Shown in pieces: positions 1 to 7,595 of a stretch of DNA of 64,000 nucleotides. The translations under genes and the position numbers were made by a program. This DNA is from Acidisoma silvae (lineage in GTDB: Bacteria; Pseudomonadota; Alphaproteobacteria; Acetobacterales; Acetobacteraceae), in contig NZ_JAESVB010000003.1 in assembly GCF_020618775.1 (NCBI RefSeq), positions 62,001 through 126,000 on the forward strand, in the 5' to 3' direction. The stretch's first letter is position 1. Every line of letters starts with the position of its first letter. The notes beneath the pieces are model-generated. The model saw only the letters and a program-made list of their open reading frames with translations. It ran no database searches and had not been told where the DNA came from.

Positions 1-296
1 TACCAAGGGTCATCGCGCGTGTGCAGCGCTTCCCAGACATTCTCGCCGCTGGTCATGACACCGTCGTAGAGCTCGGGCGGAATGCCAAGCCGCGTCAGTC
101 CCTTGGCTGCCATTTCCGCCCGGCGCGGCGCATTGGACAGCATGACGATGCGCTTGCCGCGCTTGCGCAGTTCTTCCAGCGTCGCCTTGGAATGCGGCAG
201 GAGCTTGCGCCCGTCGTGAATGACGCCCCAAAGGTCCAGGATGAAGCCGTCATAGTCATCGGCGATCGCGGCAAGGCCTTCCAGGTGACGCATCAT
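1..296 (-). CDS. HAD-superfamily class IIA hydrolase (TIGR01459-like), 3' end outside window
   Basis: Only the N-terminal 98 residues are present because the gene runs off the left edge. HAD motif I is in the form FILDLWGVIHDG (nucleophile Asp21) and motif II is VMLSNAPRR (Ser54), followed by a GLTRLGIPPELYDGVMTSGE stretch typical of the class IIA cap domain family with substrates such as small phosphorylated metabolites. The ATGATG start overlaps the TGA stop of pyrD (ATGA-type overlap), so it is probably translationally coupled to pyrD. The true substrate is unknown. The truncation is a window artefact, not a broken gene. Confidence 0.8.
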   Translation of the reverse strand, partial: MMRHLEGLAAIADDYDGFILDLWGVIHDGRKLLPHSKATLEELRKRGKRIVMLSNAPRRAEMAAKGLTRLGIPPELYDGVMTSGENVWEALHTRDDPW

Positions 297-1366
297 CAGA
301 TCCCTTTTGCCAGCGCATCCGCGCTGATGCCCTTGAGCTCGGCGATGCTTTTCACACCAGCCGATTTCACGGCCTTGTCGAGATCGGCCTTGATGCGCGC
401 GATCAGCTTTGGCCCCTGATAGATGAAGGCCGAATAGACCTGCACCAGATCGGCCCCGGCATGGATCTTCGCCAGCGCATCCGCGCCTGACGACACGCCG
501 CCGACGCCGATCAACGCCAGACGGCCTTTTGCGGCCAGCGAAGCGCGCGCCAGCATGGCGGTCGAGCGTGTAAACAGCGGCCGGCCGGACAGACCGCCCG
601 TCTCCGCCGCATTCGGGCTGCGCAGGCTGTCGGGCCGGGCGAGGGTCGTATTGGTCAGAATCAGGCCGGCGATGCCGGCATTGACCGCCACTTCGACCAC
701 AGCTTCCATGCCCTCCACCGACAGATCGGGCGCCAGCTTCACGAAGATCGGCGGCGCGTCCGGCACGGCGGCGCGCATGGCCGCCAGAATGGCCGCAATC
801 CGCTCCTCGCTCTGCAGGTCGCGCAGGCCCGGCGTATTGGGGGAGGAGACATTGACCACGACATAGTCGCAGACCGGCGCCACCTTTTGCAGCAGGTCCG
901 GATAGTCCCGCTCCGGGTCCGCGCCTTCCTTGTTGACGCCGATATTGGCGCCGACCGGCACGATGCGGCGATGGCGTGCCAGCTGCCGCTCGAAAGGCTT
1001 GATGCCCTTATTGTTGAAGCCCATGCGATTGATGATCGCCTCGTCTTCCGTCAGCCGGAACAGGCGGGGCTGCGGATTGCCCGCCTGCGGGCGCGGGGTG
1101 ACGGTGCCGGCCTCCACGAAGCCGAAGCCCATGCGCATGAGGGAGCGCAGCGCCACCGCATCCTTATCGAAACCGGCGGCGAGACCGATGGGGTTTTTGA
1201 AGGTCAGGCCCGCGACCTTCGTAGCCAGACGCGCGGGATCGACCTTCTGGTTCTCAGCCGCGAAGCCCAGACGCATGGCGAGAATGGCCAGCTTATGGGC
1301 GCGTTCGGCCTCCATGCGGCGCAGAAGGGGTAGTGCCAGCGCGGTCAGCGGGGCCATGAGCGGCAA
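296..1366 (-). CDS. pyrD: Dihydroorotate dehydrogenase (quinone), class 2
   Basis: This enzyme oxidises dihydroorotate to orotate in pyrimidine synthesis, uses FMN, and passes electrons to membrane quinone. It is 356 residues long, normal for class 2. The N-terminal helix (residues 1-45) is the membrane/quinone tunnel segment typical of class 2. FMN and substrate motifs are visible: GLAAGFDKDA (61-70), NRMGFNNKG (113-121) and NVSSPNTPGLRDLQ (172-185), with the catalytic serine of class 2 enzymes at Ser175 rather than the cysteine of class 1. The C-terminal half holds GVGGVSSGADA and the phosphate-binding loop. It is followed by an overlapping HAD phosphatase gene. Confidence 0.96.
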   Translation of the reverse strand: MPLMAPLTALALPLLRRMEAERAHKLAILAMRLGFAAENQKVDPARLATKVAGLTFKNPIGLAAGFDKDAVALRSLMRMGFGFVEAGTVTPRPQAGNPQPRLFRLTEDEAIINRMGFNNKGIKPFERQLARHRRIVPVGANIGVNKEGADPERDYPDLLQKVAPVCDYVVVNVSSPNTPGLRDLQSEERIAAILAAMRAAVPDAPPIFVKLAPDLSVEGMEAVVEVAVNAGIAGLILTNTTLARPDSLRSPNAAETGGLSGRPLFTRSTAMLARASLAAKGRLALIGVGGVSSGADALAKIHAGADLVQVYSAFIYQGPKLIARIKADLDKAVKSAGVKSIAELKGISADALAKGI

Positions 1367-1396
1367 TCCATAACGATATGTTTATGTCTGGGCAGG

Positions 1397-2050
1397 TCAG
1401 ATGCTGGCCGGCGGCGCGGCGGCGATGGCCGCATTCATGCTGCGCACGCCGGCGGCAGCGCCCTCGGGATGCGACCAGACGGCGCTGATCACGGCCAGGA
1501 AATCCGCCCCGGTTGTTACCAGGGGCGCGCAATTATCGACCGTGATGCCGCCGATCGCGACCGAGGGCAGTTCCATGATCTCATGCCACCAGGCCAGAAC
1601 CTCCAGCTCGGCTTCGACCGGCGCATCGGCCTTCGATCCGGTGGGGTAGAAGGCACCGAAAGCCACGTAATCCGCCCCGGCTTCGCCGGCTTCCATGGCC
1701 AGTTCGCGACTGCCGTGACAGGACACGCCGAGCGTGAGGTCAGGCCCGAGGATAAGCCGGGCGTCCCGCGCCTTGGTGTCATCCTGCCCGACATGGGCGC
1801 CGTCGCAGCCGCCGGCGACCGCAAGGTCAGGCCGGTCGTTGAGCAGAAAGGCGACGTCGCGCTGCTGGGCGACCGGCCGCAGCAGGTCTATCGCCCGGCG
1901 CACCTCGTCATCGCTCGCGTTCTTCAGCCGCAGCTGCACGGCGCCGACATCGCCGGCGTCCAGGGCCGCGGCCAGCGTGTCACGGAACACGGCCGGGTCG
2001 AAGGCCGCAGGCGTGATGAGATAAAGGCGGCAGGGGTTATCACCGGACAT
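1397..2050 (-). CDS. thiE: Thiamine phosphate synthase
   Basis: ThiE condenses HMP-pyrophosphate with the thiazole phosphate to give thiamine phosphate. The 217-residue protein shows the family signatures in order: AVQLRLK (diphosphate binding), [50 protein letters not shown] and [11 protein letters not shown]. It starts at an ATG with a poor Shine-Dalgarno. Its 3' end lies 30 bp before pyrD, so the two may share a transcript. No TPP riboswitch (no CTGAGA-type core) is visible in the roughly 110 bp upstream. Confidence 0.93.
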   Translation of the reverse strand: MSGDNPCRLYLITPAAFDPAVFRDTLAAALDAGDVGAVQLRLKNASDDEVRRAIDLLRPVAQQRDVAFLLNDRPDLAVAGGCDGAHVGQDDTKARDARLILGPDLTLGVSCHGSRELAMEAGEAGADYVAFGAFYPTGSKADAPVEAELEVLAWWHEIMELPSVAIGGITVDNCAPLVTTGADFLAVISAVWSHPEGAAAGVRSMNAAIAAAPPASI

Positions 2051-2158
2051 GATCAGACGGCCCGAAAAAAGCGAGGATCGGAGCGATCATCGCGGGTGAA
2101 GACAATGCAAAGCGCGCGTCAGGATAGGCGAAGGAGTTAGCGAAAAGCCCCCGGCTTG

Positions 2159-2572
2159 TCACCCCGAGCAGGCTGGTAAGGCCAGCCAGGCCGCCAATCG
2201 CCGCGCGGCGCCGCGCTCGGCCATGTCCAGCGCCTCGGGTCGCTCGGTCCAGACCTGGGCCTGGCAGGCCTCCGCCATGGCCTGGATTGCCGCGAGAATC
2301 GCGGGCGTTTCGGCGTGGAACAGAATGGCCTTCTGGCCTGCCCGCAAGGCTTCGGCGGCGCGTCCGGGGGCGTCGGCACAATCGAGCAGGTCCACGAAAA
2401 CCGCGCCCGGATGGCGCGCGCGGAGTTCCGCGATCAGCGCCCGCCACCAGCCGGCGCCGGCATAAAGGGCCGCGCCCGGGGCTGAGAGGATCATCACCGG
2501 CACGCCCGGGCGCAGCACGCTGTCGCCATCTTCCAGGCCGTGAATGGTGACGGCCGGCGGCCCTGCCCGCAT
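2159..2572 (-). CDS. Conserved-type hypothetical protein upstream of thiE
   Basis: I do not recognise this 137-residue protein. It reads as an alternating alpha/beta polypeptide with a hydrophobic strand (VPVMILSAPGAALYAG), an acidic strand end (AVFVDLLDCAD) and KAILFHAETP, which suggests a small Rossmann-like domain. No catalytic motif stands out. The ATG at 2572 is preferred because earlier codons (to 2635) would run into the divergent gene's promoter region and give an atypical N-terminus. It is divergent from the zapB-like/zapA genes and 108 bp upstream of thiE on the same strand, so co-transcription with thiE-pyrD is possible. Confidence 0.6.
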   Translation of the reverse strand: MRAGPPAVTIHGLEDGDSVLRPGVPVMILSAPGAALYAGAGWWRALIAELRARHPGAVFVDLLDCADAPGRAAEALRAGQKAILFHAETPAILAAIQAMAEACQAQVWTERPEALDMAERGAARRLAAWLALPACSG

Positions 2573-2652
2573 GAGCGAAATCCTTGACGTTATTCGCCTG
2601 ACCTGTGCTGATGCGACCAAGCACGGTTCAGACATATTCGACTAGAGGCCCA

Positions 2653-2904
2653 ATGGCAGAATTCGAGGACACCAGCGTGGCGCTCGGCCGGCTGGAAGCA
2701 GCATTGAATAGAATCGCTGCGCAGGTTGGCAAACCCCGTCCCGCTTCTGCCCCTTCCGAGACTGACGACACGGACGCCGCCCAGCCGGCCGCCGCTGCGC
2801 CCGCCGCGGCGGCAGATGACATTCCCCGCCAGGAAATCGCCGCCAAGCTTGACGATCTCATCGGCGGTTTGCGCAATGCCCTTGGTATCGAGCGCCAAGC
2901 CTGA
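2653..2904 (+). CDS. Small coiled-coil protein upstream of ZapA (ZapB/DUF4164-like)
   Basis: This is an 83-residue acidic protein. Residues 1-30 (DTSVALGRLEAALNRIAAQ) and 60-83 (EIAAKLDDLIGGLRNALG) have heptad-like helices, joined by a Pro/Ala-rich low-complexity linker. Alphaproteobacteria usually carry a short coiled-coil gene of this kind directly before zapA, and the two are thought to act together at the division ring. Only 41 bp separate it from zapA. The family assignment rests on size, composition and position, not on a specific motif. The start ATG at 2653 is chosen over an upstream ATG at 2605 because the latter adds an unrelated 16-residue leader. Confidence 0.7.
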   Translation: MAEFEDTSVALGRLEAALNRIAAQVGKPRPASAPSETDDTDAAQPAAAAPAAAADDIPRQEIAAKLDDLIGGLRNALGIERQA

Positions 2905-2945
2905 TCCCTGTCTGACGGGGAACAGCAAGCAGGACGGAGGCCGCC

Positions 2946-3338
2946 ATGGCACAGGTGAATTTGCAGATTAACGGCTACAACTATCTCGTCGGTTGCGAGG
3001 ATGGCCAGGAAGGCCATCTGGCCGCGATGGCGAAGCTGCTGCAAAGCCGCATCGACAGTGTGAAGGCCATCGGCCAGCATGGCGAAGCCCGCCTGCTGCT
3101 GCTGGCTTCCCTGCTGCTCGCCGACGAATTGCATGACAAGGAAGCCGCTTTGGCCGCTGCCGCTCATGCCCCGGCGCAGACGACCGCCGCCGTCCCCGCA
3201 CCGGTGGCGACACCTGTGGCTCCCATCGCCGAGCCCGAAATCGTCTATGTGAATGTGATCGACCCTGACTTCGACGCAACGGTGCACCGCCTTGCCGCGA
3301 AAGCGGAAGAGATTGCGGAAGCCCTAGAACGCGCCTAA
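2946..3338 (+). CDS. zapA: Cell division protein ZapA
   Basis: ZapA binds and bundles FtsZ at midcell. The N-terminal domain (about residues 1-70) has the family pattern: VNLQINGYNYLVGCEDGQEGHL, then a long helix with HLAAMAKLLQSRIDSVKAIGQHGEARLLLLASLLLADEL. An Ala/Pro-rich linker (75-105) precedes a C-terminal helical tail, making it longer (130 residues) than E. coli ZapA, as is common in alphaproteobacteria. A good ribosome site (GGACGGAGG) lies 8-10 bp before the ATG. The 6S RNA gene begins just after the stop codon, an order conserved in many proteobacteria. Confidence 0.92.
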   Translation: MAQVNLQINGYNYLVGCEDGQEGHLAAMAKLLQSRIDSVKAIGQHGEARLLLLASLLLADELHDKEAALAAAAHAPAQTTAAVPAPVATPVAPIAEPEIVYVNVIDPDFDATVHRLAAKAEEIAEALERA

Positions 3339-3339
3339 G

Positions 3340-3470
3340 TATGTTTTGCGGGGCTGCCCGGTTCGATAGGTAAATCATCCCTGGGGCCGATAAGCATTCT
3401 CCTTGGGGACTGGCGCTGTCATGATCGTGGTCATGGTATCTGGTTCCCACCTGCACACGCAGGCTCTAGG
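3340..3470 (+). ncRNA. ssrS: 6S RNA (ssrS)
   Basis: 6S RNA mimics an open promoter and sequesters sigma-70 RNA polymerase. Evidence is position plus structure. The stretch sits between zapA and the 5-formyl-THF cyclo-ligase gene, the canonical ssrS location. It has no coding potential. Its ends can pair: GGGCTGC at 3351-3357 with GCAGGCTC at 3459-3466 (one bulged base), closing a long rod with an internal purine-rich bubble (CATCCCTGGGG, CTCCTTGGGGA). Exact ends are estimates from the closing stem. Covariance-model scoring would fix them. Confidence 0.8.
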
Positions 3471-3473
3471 AGG

Positions 3474-4097
3474 ATGAATACGCCAACGGCCATGGCGGCT
3501 CCGCACATTCCCTCCCTTGTCGAAAACGACGCGCTGATTGCCGCGAAAGCGGCGGCGCGTCTGGCTATGGCGGAGCAGCGGCGCGGGCTGGACCCGGCGC
3601 TGGGGGCGAGCCTTACCCGGCATTTTCTGGCCCATTTCACCTTGCCCGAGGCCAGCATCGTCTCAGGCTTCTGGCCAATGGGCGATGAGATCGACATCCG
3701 GCCGCTGCTGATCGCACTCGCCGAACGCGGCCACCCGATCGGCCTGCCCGTCACGGGCAAGCGCGGCGCGCCGCTGATCTTCCGCCGCTGGCATCCCGGT
3801 GACGCGCTGCTGCCCGGCCGCTTCGGCACCAGCCATCCGGACGGGCCGGAGGTGACACCCGCCATCCTGCTGATGCCGCTGCTGGGCTTCGACCGCGCGG
3901 GCAACCGTCTCGGCTATGGCGGCGGCTTCTATGACCGCAGCCTGGCCCAGCTTCCCGGCGCGCTCCGCATCGGCTGCGCCTTTGCCGCGCAGGAGATGCC
4001 GCTTGTGCCGACCGGCCCCTTCGACCAGAAGCTCAATGCCATCGTGACCGAAGCGGGCGTGCTTGCCTTTCCGCCCGCGCCTGAGGTCGGACTGTAA
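3474..4097 (+). CDS. 5-formyltetrahydrofolate cyclo-ligase
   Basis: This enzyme converts 5-formyl-THF to 5,10-methenyl-THF using ATP. The family core is clear: SGFWPMGDEIDIRPLL, GLPVTGKRGAPLIFRRW, PAILLMPLLGFDRAGNRLGYGGGFYDRSL (nucleotide/folate loop) and GCAFAAQE. At 207 residues it is normal length. The annotated ATG abuts an AGGAGG directly with no spacer, so the in-frame ATG at 3492, 18 bp downstream of that site, may be the real start. The gene sits immediately behind 6S RNA, as in many bacteria where the pair is co-transcribed. Confidence 0.93.
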   Translation: MNTPTAMAAPHIPSLVENDALIAAKAAARLAMAEQRRGLDPALGASLTRHFLAHFTLPEASIVSGFWPMGDEIDIRPLLIALAERGHPIGLPVTGKRGAPLIFRRWHPGDALLPGRFGTSHPDGPEVTPAILLMPLLGFDRAGNRLGYGGGFYDRSLAQLPGALRIGCAFAAQEMPLVPTGPFDQKLNAIVTEAGVLAFPPAPEVGL

Positions 4098-4106
4098 AGG
4101 GACGTT

Positions 4107-4925
4107 ATGCGTATTCTGTTTCTGGGCGATCTTGTCGGCCGTGGCGGACGGGACGCCGTGGCCGCCGCCCTGCCCGACTATCGGGCGCGGCTTCGCCTGG
4201 ATCTGGTCATCGTCAATGCCGAGAATGCGTCCCACGGCTTCGGCCTGGCGCCCGAAATGGCGCGCGCCCTGTTCGACGCGGGCGCGGATGTCGTCACGCT
4301 CGGCAACCATGCCTGGGACCGGCGGGAGATCATTCCCTATATCGCGACCGAAAAGCGCGTCATCCGTCCGATCAACTTCCCCGCCGGCACGCCCGGCGCC
4401 GGCAGCGTGATCCTGACGCTTGCCGACGGCCGCCGCGCCCTGATCGTCAATGCCATGGGCCGGCTGTACATGGAGGCGCTGGACTGCCCTTTCCGGGCGA
4501 CCGAGGAATTGCTCAGCCGCCACAGGCTGGGGGTGAATATCCAGGCGGCGGTGGTCGATTTCCATGCCGAGGCGACCAGCGAAAAGGAAGCCTTCGGCCA
4601 TAGTTTCGACGGGCGGCTGTCGCTGGTCGTCGGCACCCATACCCATGTGCCGACCGCCGATTACCAGATTTTGGAAAAGGGCACCGGCTATATGACGGAT
4701 GCCGGGATGTGCGGGGCCTATGACAGCGTCATCGGCATGGCCAAAAGCGGCGCGGCCGAGCGTTTCTGGCGCAAGATGCCGGGCGAGCGTCTGCAGCCGG
4801 CGGACGGGCCGGCCACCATCTGCGGCGTTTATCTGGAGACTGACGACACAACCGGCCTCGCCCGGCGGATCGAGCCGCTGCGTCAGGGCGGCCGCCTGTC
4901 GCAAAGCTTTCCGGACGTCGCCTGA
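4107..4925 (+). CDS. TIGR00282/YmdB-family metallophosphoesterase
   Basis: This is a binuclear metal phosphodiesterase of the YmdB type; characterised members hydrolyse 2',3'-cyclic or cyclic dinucleotide phosphodiesters. At 272 residues it has the standard length. Metal ligands are visible in MRILFLGDLVGRGGRDAV (Asp8), VIVNAENASHGFG (Asn/Glu), VVTLGNHAWDRRE (Asn-His), and the C-terminal LVVGTHTHVPTAD with YMTDAGMCGAYDSVIGM, all diagnostic of this subfamily. It lies 9 bp after the cyclo-ligase stop with AAGGGA before the ATG, so both are in one operon. Confidence 0.92.
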   Translation: MRILFLGDLVGRGGRDAVAAALPDYRARLRLDLVIVNAENASHGFGLAPEMARALFDAGADVVTLGNHAWDRREIIPYIATEKRVIRPINFPAGTPGAGSVILTLADGRRALIVNAMGRLYMEALDCPFRATEELLSRHRLGVNIQAAVVDFHAEATSEKEAFGHSFDGRLSLVVGTHTHVPTADYQILEKGTGYMTDAGMCGAYDSVIGMAKSGAAERFWRKMPGERLQPADGPATICGVYLETDDTTGLARRIEPLRQGGRLSQSFPDVA

Positions 4926-4959
4926 TCCCCTGTCCCAGCTTGACGGAGACCGTAAGACT

Positions 4960-5817
4960 GTGAAGCTGGCCGCCGTCACCATGGTCTATAACGAGCCTGA
5001 TTTCATGGACCTGTGGTGCCGCCATTACGGCGCCCAGGTCGGCCTCGAAAACTGCTTTATCATCGATCACGGCTCCGATGATGGAACAACTGACAATCTG
5101 GGTTCGGTCAACATCCTGCGCCTGCCCCGCAGTCCGCAGGACGACGATTGGCGATCCCAGCTTGTTTCCGATTTTTCGGTCGGCCTCCTGACGCGATATG
5201 ATTGCGTTATCTACACCGATGTCGATGAAATTCTGGTCGCCGACCCACGCTGCCATCGCAATCTGACGGACGCCGCGCGCGCCATGCGTGGGCCGGTCAT
5301 GCATGCGATAGGGCTGGAAGTCTGGCATCTGGCGGCCGAGGAAGCGGCGATCGACATCGCCCGGCCGGTCAGCGACCAGCGGCATTGGGCCTGGTTCAAC
5401 TCCGCCCTATGCAAGCCCAGCCTGATCCGCGAGCCGATCCGATGGGCGCCCGGCTTTCACAGCGTCGACGCGCCACTGGCCTTCGACCACCTGTATCTTT
5501 TCCATCTGCGCTATTTCGATGTCGCGCGGGGCCTGGCGCGCCTGTCCCGCACGCGGAGCATGGCCTGGGCCGATGAGACTGCCGGTGACCATCAGCGTCA
5601 GCCTGACGAGGCCTGGCTGCGCCTGGTGCGCGATGTCGGCCATCTGCCGAAGGCGGAGGATGCCGATCTCGACACGACCGCAGCCCCGCTTGCAGATCTG
5701 CTCCAGCGGACCATCGACAGCCAGCTTGGCCGCCAGACGGATACCTATAGGATCGACCTCGGTATCCATGGCCGCAGCCTGCTGCCCATACCGCCCCGGT
5801 TTAAAGGCCGCTTTTAA
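4960..5817 (+). CDS. Glycosyltransferase family 2-type protein (GT-A fold, Glyco_tranf_2_4-like)
   Basis: The 285-residue protein begins VKLAAVTMVYNEPDF, the nucleotide-sugar-binding first strand of GT-A enzymes, then IIDHGSDDGTTDN and YTDVDEILV, whose Asp87-x-Asp89 is the metal-binding DxD. A C-terminal FDHLYLFHLRYFD segment matches proteins annotated as glycosyl transferase family 2/92-like. The GTG at 4960 with GGAG 11 bp upstream is chosen; ATG at 4981 would cut into the first strand. No membrane segment is seen. The acceptor is unknown. Its closeness to the flippase and lipid island suggests envelope glycans. Confidence 0.75.
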   Translation: MKLAAVTMVYNEPDFMDLWCRHYGAQVGLENCFIIDHGSDDGTTDNLGSVNILRLPRSPQDDDWRSQLVSDFSVGLLTRYDCVIYTDVDEILVADPRCHRNLTDAARAMRGPVMHAIGLEVWHLAAEEAAIDIARPVSDQRHWAWFNSALCKPSLIREPIRWAPGFHSVDAPLAFDHLYLFHLRYFDVARGLARLSRTRSMAWADETAGDHQRQPDEAWLRLVRDVGHLPKAEDADLDTTAAPLADLLQRTIDSQLGRQTDTYRIDLGIHGRSLLPIPPRFKGRF

Positions 5818-5832
5818 TAAGACGAGGTCATC

Positions 5833-6255
5833 ATGCGCCATCACCTTCAGCGTCACCTTGCCGTCAGCCTGACCATCGCCGCCGCAGCCTTGGCTTTTGC
5901 CACTGGCACCTCACCGGCGCGGGCGGACGGGGTAAGCGCCTATGACGGCGTCTATTCCGGTGCTGCCGCACCCGCCATGGCCATATCCGGCTGCGGCCAG
6001 CGCGAGACGGATATCATCATCCATGTGAAGAACGGGCAGGCCTGGACCCATCACCATCGCCTGTCCGGTCAGGTCGATGCGACCGGCAACCTGTCCATGC
6101 AGGACGGCAGCGGCACCGTGCAGATCACCGGCCAGATCGCCGCCAATAACCTGACGGCCAGCGAAACCGCGCCGGAAAAGCCAAAGAAGCTTGGTGCCGC
6201 CTATAACAATAACGGAACCATCTGCAGCTATACGATCAGCGCCAGCCGGGGTTAG
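5833..6255 (+). CDS. Small exported hypothetical protein
   Basis: This 140-residue protein has a clear Sec signal peptide (residues 1 to about 31: basic start, hydrophobic AVSLTIAAAALAFATG, cleavage near ARA-DG). The mature part contains AYDGVYSG, a CGQ and a late TICSYTISA, so two cysteines could form one disulfide. The repeated beta-strand pattern (LSGQVDATGNLSMQDGSGTVQITGQ is typical) suggests a small beta-rich periplasmic domain. I do not recognise a named family. Its stop overlaps the convergent flippase stop. Confidence 0.65.
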   Translation: MRHHLQRHLAVSLTIAAAALAFATGTSPARADGVSAYDGVYSGAAAPAMAISGCGQRETDIIIHVKNGQAWTHHHRLSGQVDATGNLSMQDGSGTVQITGQIAANNLTASETAPEKPKKLGAAYNNNGTICSYTISASRG

Positions 6256-7547
6256 CGGATCGCCCGCCAGGACGCGCCGCCGAACAGAAGCAATGCGATC
6301 GCGGATGAGGCGAGCACGGCTTCCGCCGCGCCCCGCGTGCCCCAAAGCGGCAGGAACAGCGCCAGAATCGCGAAAAGGCTGATACAGGCCAGGATGCGCG
6401 CCGCGATCACCTGGGTGGCGCGGCCCATGGCGATCAGCGCCGGCTCGAAAATCGCGCTGGCCAGGTCGAAAGCAGCCGCCAGCCCCAGCAGCACCAGCAG
6501 CGGATAGACGCCGCGATAGGCCTCGCCGCCGATGAGGCCCAGAATCGGCCGGCCGGCGATCAGCAGAATGACCATGATGACGGTGCCGGCCCCGCTGGCC
6601 AGACCCACCGCCCGCAGGATCAGCCGGCGGAAATCCTCACGCCCGCCCGCCGCATGGGCGCGGGCCAGTTCCGAGAAGATGGCGCGCGAGGCCATGTCCG
6701 AAATCCGCGCCAGTGCCTGGGTGAGCTGATAGGCCAGACGATATTGCCCGGCGCCCACCGGCCCTGCCGCCAGGCCCACCAGCAGCACCACGGCCTGCTT
6801 CGCCCCGGCATCCAGCGTGGTGTTGAGATTGGTCAGCCAGGAAAAGCGCCAGATGCCTTTATTCTCCAAAACCGCCAGCCGCAGGCGGCGGCGGTTGGGC
6901 CAGGCCATGGCGCCGGGCACCGTGCGCGCCACCGCCATCCAATAGGCAACGGCGGTGAAAATCTCACCCGCCGTCCAGGCCAGCAGAAAGCCGGGGACGG
7001 AAGGACCGCAGGCGACCACGGCCAGCGCACCGGCGAAGCGTGTGATCGGCGTCACCGCGTCCGCGCTGGCGCCCACGCCGAAACGGTCATGCAGGCGCAG
7101 GACGCCGACGGCGGTAGACCGCACGGTAAGCAGAATGACGAAGGTAAAGCCGAGCCCGTCCCAGGCGAGGCCGGGCGGCCAGCGCAACCAGTCCCCTAGC
7201 AGCCAGACGGCGAGCGCCGCCACCAGGCAGCCGACCAGCGCGCCGCCCAGGTCCAGCATCAGGCAGAAGCTCGCCAGACGCGCCGCCGCATCGCTCCGCC
7301 CTGCCTTCAAATGCGGCAGGCCGTAGCGAACGACGATCTGCCAGGTCTGGAAGCTGACAAAGGCAGCAACAGCCTGGGCGCCGCCGGTAATGAGGGTGAA
7401 TTCGCCGAAGCCGCGCGGCCCCAGCGTGCGGGCGGCCAGCGCCAGATAGACGAGGCTGAGAACCGCGCCGACCCCTTTGCCGGCCAGCAGCCAGCCGAGA
7501 TTGGCGAAAACCTTTCCCAGCGATCCTTCGCGCCACTGCTGCGCCAT
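6252..7547 (-). CDS. Lipopolysaccharide/oligosaccharide flippase (Wzx/MATE-like)
   Basis: This 431-residue integral membrane protein has about 12-14 hydrophobic helices. It starts with MAQQWREGSLGKVFANLGWLLAGKGVGAVLSL followed by LAARTLGPRGFGEFTLI, the characteristic first-helix pair of polysaccharide biosynthesis (Wzx-type) flippases. Such proteins move lipid-linked saccharides across the inner membrane. The ATG at 7547 is chosen; the further upstream frame is incompatible with the divergent gene at 7596. It is divergent from a CDP-glycerol glycerophosphotransferase-like gene, consistent with an envelope glycan or glycolipid role. The cargo is unknown. Confidence 0.83.
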   Translation of the reverse strand: MAQQWREGSLGKVFANLGWLLAGKGVGAVLSLVYLALAARTLGPRGFGEFTLITGGAQAVAAFVSFQTWQIVVRYGLPHLKAGRSDAAARLASFCLMLDLGGALVGCLVAALAVWLLGDWLRWPPGLAWDGLGFTFVILLTVRSTAVGVLRLHDRFGVGASADAVTPITRFAGALAVVACGPSVPGFLLAWTAGEIFTAVAYWMAVARTVPGAMAWPNRRRLRLAVLENKGIWRFSWLTNLNTTLDAGAKQAVVLLVGLAAGPVGAGQYRLAYQLTQALARISDMASRAIFSELARAHAAGGREDFRRLILRAVGLASGAGTVIMVILLIAGRPILGLIGGEAYRGVYPLLVLLGLAAAFDLASAIFEPALIAMGRATQVIAARILACISLFAILALFLPLWGTRGAAEAVLASSAIALLLFGGASWRAIR

Positions 7548-7595
7548 CAGCGTCCGTTGCCAGGCCGGCGGCCGAGTTTGTAGACAGGAGCCAAG

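Noticed and set aside
2051-2158. Possible TPP riboswitch before thiE
   Set aside because: The short gap lacks the conserved thi-box core.
3663-4982. Long open frame of 439 codons on the minus strand over the cyclo-ligase and phosphodiesterase genes
   Set aside because: It is a shadow of two well-supported genes on the other strand; high GC creates long spurious frames, and its translation has no family features.
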